Origin: Treponema sp.
GTDB lineage: Bacteria; Spirochaetota; Spirochaetia; Treponematales; Breznakiellaceae
Direction: 5' to 3'
DNA length: 64,000 nucleotides
Assembly (NCBI GenBank): GCA_031256445.1
Contig: JAIRQN010000018.1
Span: 1-64,000 of the forward strand
Positions 60,851 to 64,000 of this stretch are shown in pieces. The notes under the pieces were generated by a model. That model ran no database searches. It saw only the letters and a program-made list of their open reading frames with translations, and was not told the DNA's origin. Numbering within the stretch: position 1 is the stretch's first letter; each line of letters opens with the position of its first letter. Both the position numbers and the translations under genes were made by a program.

Positions 60851-62764
60851 ATGACAATATTCCGGAAAAGTATGATAACGCTTGGCGCGGCTGTCATTGG
60901 GTTTTCTGCTGTAATTGTTGTGTCGATTCTTTTATTTATGAACTCTCTTTATTACGAGATAAACGCCGCGGGACTGGAACACACGGCAAAAATATTCTGG
61001 ACTGTTTTGGACAAAGACAGCGTAAAGGAAATATTGCTGAATAATAATAACGCGGACCCGGACATACATCCCGGCCTCTCGCTGCCTTCCGGAACTTTTG
61101 ACACTTACAGACTCACCCTGATTGCTTCTTCCGGTTATGTCATGTGGGATTCCCATGTTTCAGACAGGCTTGTGAATCATCTTGACCGGAAAGAAATTAA
61201 AGCTGCGCTGGAAGGAAAAGTGGCAAGCGCGCGCCGGGAATCCATCACTACCGGTTTAAAGCGCATCTACTACGCAATGCCGGTTTATGATGATATGAAC
61301 ATAATTGGCGTGTTCAGGCTTTCAATCGCTGTTCCTGGTTTTTTGGCGAGGATTTCGCCTGTTATTCTTCCTTTTTTGGTCTTTATTACCCTGTTTGTCA
61401 TTGCCGCTTTTTGGGCGATTTTTGTTTTCTCCCGCTCTCTTTCCGCTTCGCTTGTCAGGCTGGTAAAAATCGCGCAGGCGGGCTCTCCCGCTTATTCCGG
61501 TTCAGAAGCAAGTCAGCATGTTACGCTGGAATTTGACGCTCTGGAGATGTCTTTAAAGGCGATGAAATCGGAATTGAATTTCCGTTTTGAACAGGCAAAG
61601 TCAGAAGGCCAGCGGCTCGAGGCGATCCTTAACGGAATGTCAGAGGCGGTATTCGCGATGGACTCCTCCCTTAAGCTGCATCTCGTAAACCCCAGGGCGC
61701 GGGAGCTTTTTAACCTTGGAAATAAAGAAATAATCTCCATGACGCTTCTTGAAGCGACCCGTTCCGCAGATTTGGCGGAAGCCGCAAAGAGGACGATTTC
61801 AGGCGGCCGCCCTCTGGAAATGGAATTGGCTTTCCATACAGATCAGGAACAGCATTTTCAGGTTTTTGCCGCTCCTCTTGCCAGAACAACTTCGCTGTCC
61901 GCAGGCGCTGTCAATTATAACGGCGCTGTTCTTGTTCTTCAGGAAATTACCCGCCTTGTAAAACTGGAAAGGGTACGCAAGGATTTTGTAGCGAATGTAT
62001 CGCATGAACTGCGTACGCCAATTCAGCTTATCAAGGGTTTTTCTGAAACATTGCTGGATACGATCAGCGATAACGGCGATGAAAAAAACAAGCAGATGAT
62101 TCATTTTACGCAGATAATCCGCAAGAATGCCGGAATAATGGAGAATCTGACCAACGATCTTTTAATACTCAGCAGTCTGGAAAATACCGCAGGTTACCGC
62201 CGGGGCAGCGATTATCATATTGAAGAGTTCAGCATTATGTCATTAATTGACGAAGCTGTCTGCGCGATGCAGCCTCAGGCAAAGAAAAAACAAATTGAAA
62301 TCATTGTAAATTGCCCGCAGGAGTTAACGGCCAAACTGCAGGGTTCATTCATAATTCAGGCATTGATCAATTTGATAGATAATGGAATTAAATTTTCACC
62401 TCCGGAATCCGAATTGCGGGTAAACGCGGTTTTGGAAGGCGATGAACTGGTTCTGGAAGTGCATGACAGGGGAATTGGAATTCCATCCGAACATCTTGCC
62501 CGTATCTTTGAAAGGTTTTACCGGGTAGATCATTCAAGAAGCCGCGAAGACGGCTCTTCCGGCGGCTCCAACTGGGCGAAACATTCAGGAGGCACCGGCC
62601 TTGGGCTTTCAATTGTCAGGCATGTCGCGGCGCTGCATAATGGAAAAGCCGAAGTTGAAAGCCGTTATGGCGAAGGCTCGGTCTTCAGGATTAAAATACC
62701 TCAGGAATCCTCTTCCGAAGATTCTTCATCTTCAGATTCTTCCTCTGCGTCATCTGATTCCTGA
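60851..62764 (+). CDS. phoR: Sensor kinase PhoR
   Basis: A 637-residue kinase. Two membrane helices (about 12-33 and 169-194) enclose a periplasmic part of about 135 residues, larger than in the short Escherichia coli PhoR and like that of Gram-positive PhoR. A HAMP-like section and a PAS domain (about 250-365) follow; His385 is in FVANVSHELRTPIQLIKGF; the ATPase has NLIDNGIKFSPPE, DRGIGIPSEHLARIFERFYR and GGTGLGLSIVRHV. The tail is a run of Ser, Asp and Glu. It overlaps the opposite FKBP gene by 64 bases. Confidence 0.9.
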   Translation: MTIFRKSMITLGAAVIGFSAVIVVSILLFMNSLYYEINAAGLEHTAKIFWTVLDKDSVKEILLNNNNADPDIHPGLSLPSGTFDTYRLTLIASSGYVMWDSHVSDRLVNHLDRKEIKAALEGKVASARRESITTGLKRIYYAMPVYDDMNIIGVFRLSIAVPGFLARISPVILPFLVFITLFVIAAFWAIFVFSRSLSASLVRLVKIAQAGSPAYSGSEASQHVTLEFDALEMSLKAMKSELNFRFEQAKSEGQRLEAILNGMSEAVFAMDSSLKLHLVNPRARELFNLGNKEIISMTLLEATRSADLAEAAKRTISGGRPLEMELAFHTDQEQHFQVFAAPLARTTSLSAGAVNYNGAVLVLQEITRLVKLERVRKDFVANVSHELRTPIQLIKGFSETLLDTISDNGDEKNKQMIHFTQIIRKNAGIMENLTNDLLILSSLENTAGYRRGSDYHIEEFSIMSLIDEAVCAMQPQAKKKQIEIIVNCPQELTAKLQGSFIIQALINLIDNGIKFSPPESELRVNAVLEGDELVLEVHDRGIGIPSEHLARIFERFYRVDHSRSREDGSSGGSNWAKHSGGTGLGLSIVRHVAALHNGKAEVESRYGEGSVFRIKIPQESSSEDSSSSDSSSASSDS

Positions 62765-63447
62765 TATACCTCGTTTATAATCTCCAGCAGCTCTACCTCA
62801 AAGATCAGCGTTGAGTACGGAGCAATCATTGGCTGGGCGCCTTCTTTTCCGTAAGCAAGCGAAGAAGGTATGTAGAATTTGTATTTGCTTCCGGGACTCA
62901 TTAACAATAATCCCTCGGCCCAGCCCGGAATTACCATCCCAAGCGGAATGTACGCGCCTCCGTCTTCATCATTTGATTGGTCAAACTGCGAGCCGTCCAT
63001 AAAGGCGCCTGTATAGTTCACCCGGACAATGGAAGTAATTACAGGTTTTTCTCCTTCAGTTTCTGCCAGGATTTCGTACTGTAGGCCTGTTTCCGAAACC
63101 TGAACTTCCGGGCGGGTTATATTATTTGCAAGAAATTCTTCTTCCTTTACCCGGTATTCATCGGCCTTTTTATCCATTGCTTTCTGCATGGCGGTTTCCA
63201 CAATTTCCATAGCTTCCTGCTCTGTAAACTGGGTTTCGCCGTTTTCCATGATGGCTTTCATGCCTTCGGCAAAAGCGATGTAATCGAATTCCAGCGGCGT
63301 AGACTGCAAATTTGATCCGAGTATCATGCCGAAAGCGTAGCTTACGCGCGCCTTTTCTTCGGATTTCTTGTAATCTTCCTGAATGCCCCTTGCGTGTAGC
63401 GATAAGGCGAATAGCATCAGCGCCGTTAAAATAATCAGTTTTTTCAT
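62701..63447 (-). CDS. FKBP-type peptidyl-prolyl isomerase, exported
   Basis: A 248-residue protein with signal peptide (LIILTALMLFALSLHARG). Residues about 25-115 are the helical FkpA-like dimerisation part (FGMILGSNLQSTPLEFDYIA, FAEGMKAIMENGETQFT); the isomerase domain is about 125-225 (IVRVNYTGAFMDGSQFDQS, PLGMVIPGWAEGLLLMSPGS, LAYGKEGAQPMIAPYSTLIF). It ends in an acidic Asp/Glu/Ser tail whose codons overlap the phoR tail. It helps fold exported proteins. A near relative lies two bases upstream on the same strand, so the two are a tandem duplicate. Confidence 0.9.
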   Translation of the reverse strand: MKKLIILTALMLFALSLHARGIQEDYKKSEEKARVSYAFGMILGSNLQSTPLEFDYIAFAEGMKAIMENGETQFTEQEAMEIVETAMQKAMDKKADEYRVKEEEFLANNITRPEVQVSETGLQYEILAETEGEKPVITSIVRVNYTGAFMDGSQFDQSNDEDGGAYIPLGMVIPGWAEGLLLMSPGSKYKFYIPSSLAYGKEGAQPMIAPYSTLIFEVELLEIINEVYQESDDAEEESEDEESSEEDS

Positions 63448-63449
63448 AT

Positions 63450-64000
63450 TTACCTCTCTATTATCTCCAGAAGTTCCACTTCAAAGATTAACGTAGAATA
63501 CGGAGGAATTGTCCCCGCGTTTCTTGAACCATATCCCAATTCTGATGGAATATACAGTCTGTATTTACTGCCTTCGCCCATTAACTGTAAACCTTCTGTC
63601 CAGCCCTGAATAACTTCGTTCAGCGGGAATTCCGCAGGAACTCCGCGGGTGTAAGAACTGTCAAAGATCGTACCGTCAATTAACCTGCCTTCGTAATGCA
63701 CTTTTACAACATTGTTCACGGATGGTTTTCTTTTTCCCGACTCCGAGATTACTTCGTACTGTAACCCGCTTGATGTAATTACTATGCCGGGTTTCTTGCT
63801 GTTTTCCGCCAGATATTCCGTATTTTTTATAATTGCTTCGCTTTCTTTTTCCATTGAATCCGCTTCCATTTTCTGCATCATTTCCTGAAATGCGGCCTGA
63901 AGCTTCGCGATAGCCTCATCTTCAGTAAGCCTTGCTTCCCCGCCTGATAAAACGTCCTTCATCCCCTGATAAAATTCATCCATATCGGGAATAATGCCGT
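63450..64000 (-). CDS. FKBP-type isomerase, cut by the window end
   Basis: At least 182 residues are visible; the reading frame runs off the window at 64000 (GIIPDMDEFYQGMKDVLSGG), so the true start and the signal peptide are missing here. The visible part has the FkpA-like helical region and the isomerase domain (VVKVHYEGRLIDGTIFDSSY, PLNEVIQGWTEGLQLMGEGS, LGYGSRNAGTIPPYSTLIFE). It matches the protein at 62701 throughout but lacks the acidic tail. It stands immediately before that gene on the same strand, with only two bases between. Confidence 0.88.
   Translation of the reverse strand, partial: GIIPDMDEFYQGMKDVLSGGEARLTEDEAIAKLQAAFQEMMQKMEADSMEKESEAIIKNTEYLAENSKKPGIVITSSGLQYEVISESGKRKPSVNNVVKVHYEGRLIDGTIFDSSYTRGVPAEFPLNEVIQGWTEGLQLMGEGSKYRLYIPSELGYGSRNAGTIPPYSTLIFEVELLEIIER

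Noticed and set aside
1-64000. tRNA, rRNA and riboswitch genes
   Set aside because: The gaps between genes were read on both strands and no cloverleaf, rRNA segment or known riboswitch core was recognised; short or odd RNAs could still be missed by eye.

Overview
The window reads as chromosomal DNA of a spirochaete, most likely a gut-associated Treponema relative. This is an inference from gene style: many CsgG/LpoB-like and LPP20-like lipoproteins, MORN, Sel1 and DUF4116 repeat proteins, TTG and GTG starts behind good Shine-Dalgarno sites, and flagellar-motor-like domains. No rRNA or tRNA gene was recognised, so the assignment rests on proteins only.

Layout. 0-8.4 kb: an LPP20-like lipoprotein, a cellobiose phosphorylase (GH94) with a probable TIM-barrel partner, a small DUF4116 protein, a 248-bp palindromic element, a URO-D-family protein and a CsgG-like protein. 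8.4-12.9 kb: two small zinc-ribbon proteins that share an AMCYxMGP tail, directly upstream of a radical SAM/SPASM protein, then a CsgG/DUF4384 lipoprotein and two unknown proteins. 12.9-32.1 kb: a same-strand, closely packed island of eukaryotic-type repeat proteins (Sel1, TPR, ankyrin, LRR, MORN, DUF4116), ending near a membrane LuxR regulator. 33.7-44.7 kb: lipoproteins (InlB-like repeats, CsgG-like, WD40-like), a YafQ-type toxin-antitoxin pair, a decayed Doc module, a 15-repeat MORN protein and a J-domain/DUF5050 fusion. 44.7-50.3 kb: an aldo-keto reductase, a second GH94 phosphorylase and a pRiA4b ORF-3-like protein. 50.4-64 kb: an SRPBCC-like secreted protein, an HD-GYP response regulator, a large hybrid histidine kinase, a complete pstSCAB-phoU-phoB-phoR operon behind a four-repeat Pho box, and two tandem FKBP isomerases, the last cut by the window end.

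The most unusual content is in the repeat island. Three of its proteins appear to carry soluble pieces of the flagellar motor joined to Sel1/TPR arrays. The protein at 13316 has a MotA cytoplasmic loop joined straight to a MotA tail without membrane helices, plus two FliM/FliN-type EIDxLL motifs. The protein at 15519 has a FliM middle domain with an internal deletion. The protein at 23144 has a second, more diverged MotA-like segment. The same island holds a MORN-IscX fusion, a DUF4062-STAND-TPR ATPase with Cys in place of the Walker A Ser/Thr, and an ankyrin-LRR protein with an Imm22-like end. I infer a scaffold or interaction system that has captured motor, Fe-S and immunity domains; its job is not known.

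The second candidate system is the pair of small AMCYxMGP proteins with the radical SAM/SPASM enzyme, which has the layout of a modified-peptide (RiPP-like) locus. The phosphate operon, the GH94 enzymes and the signalling genes are ordinary in comparison.
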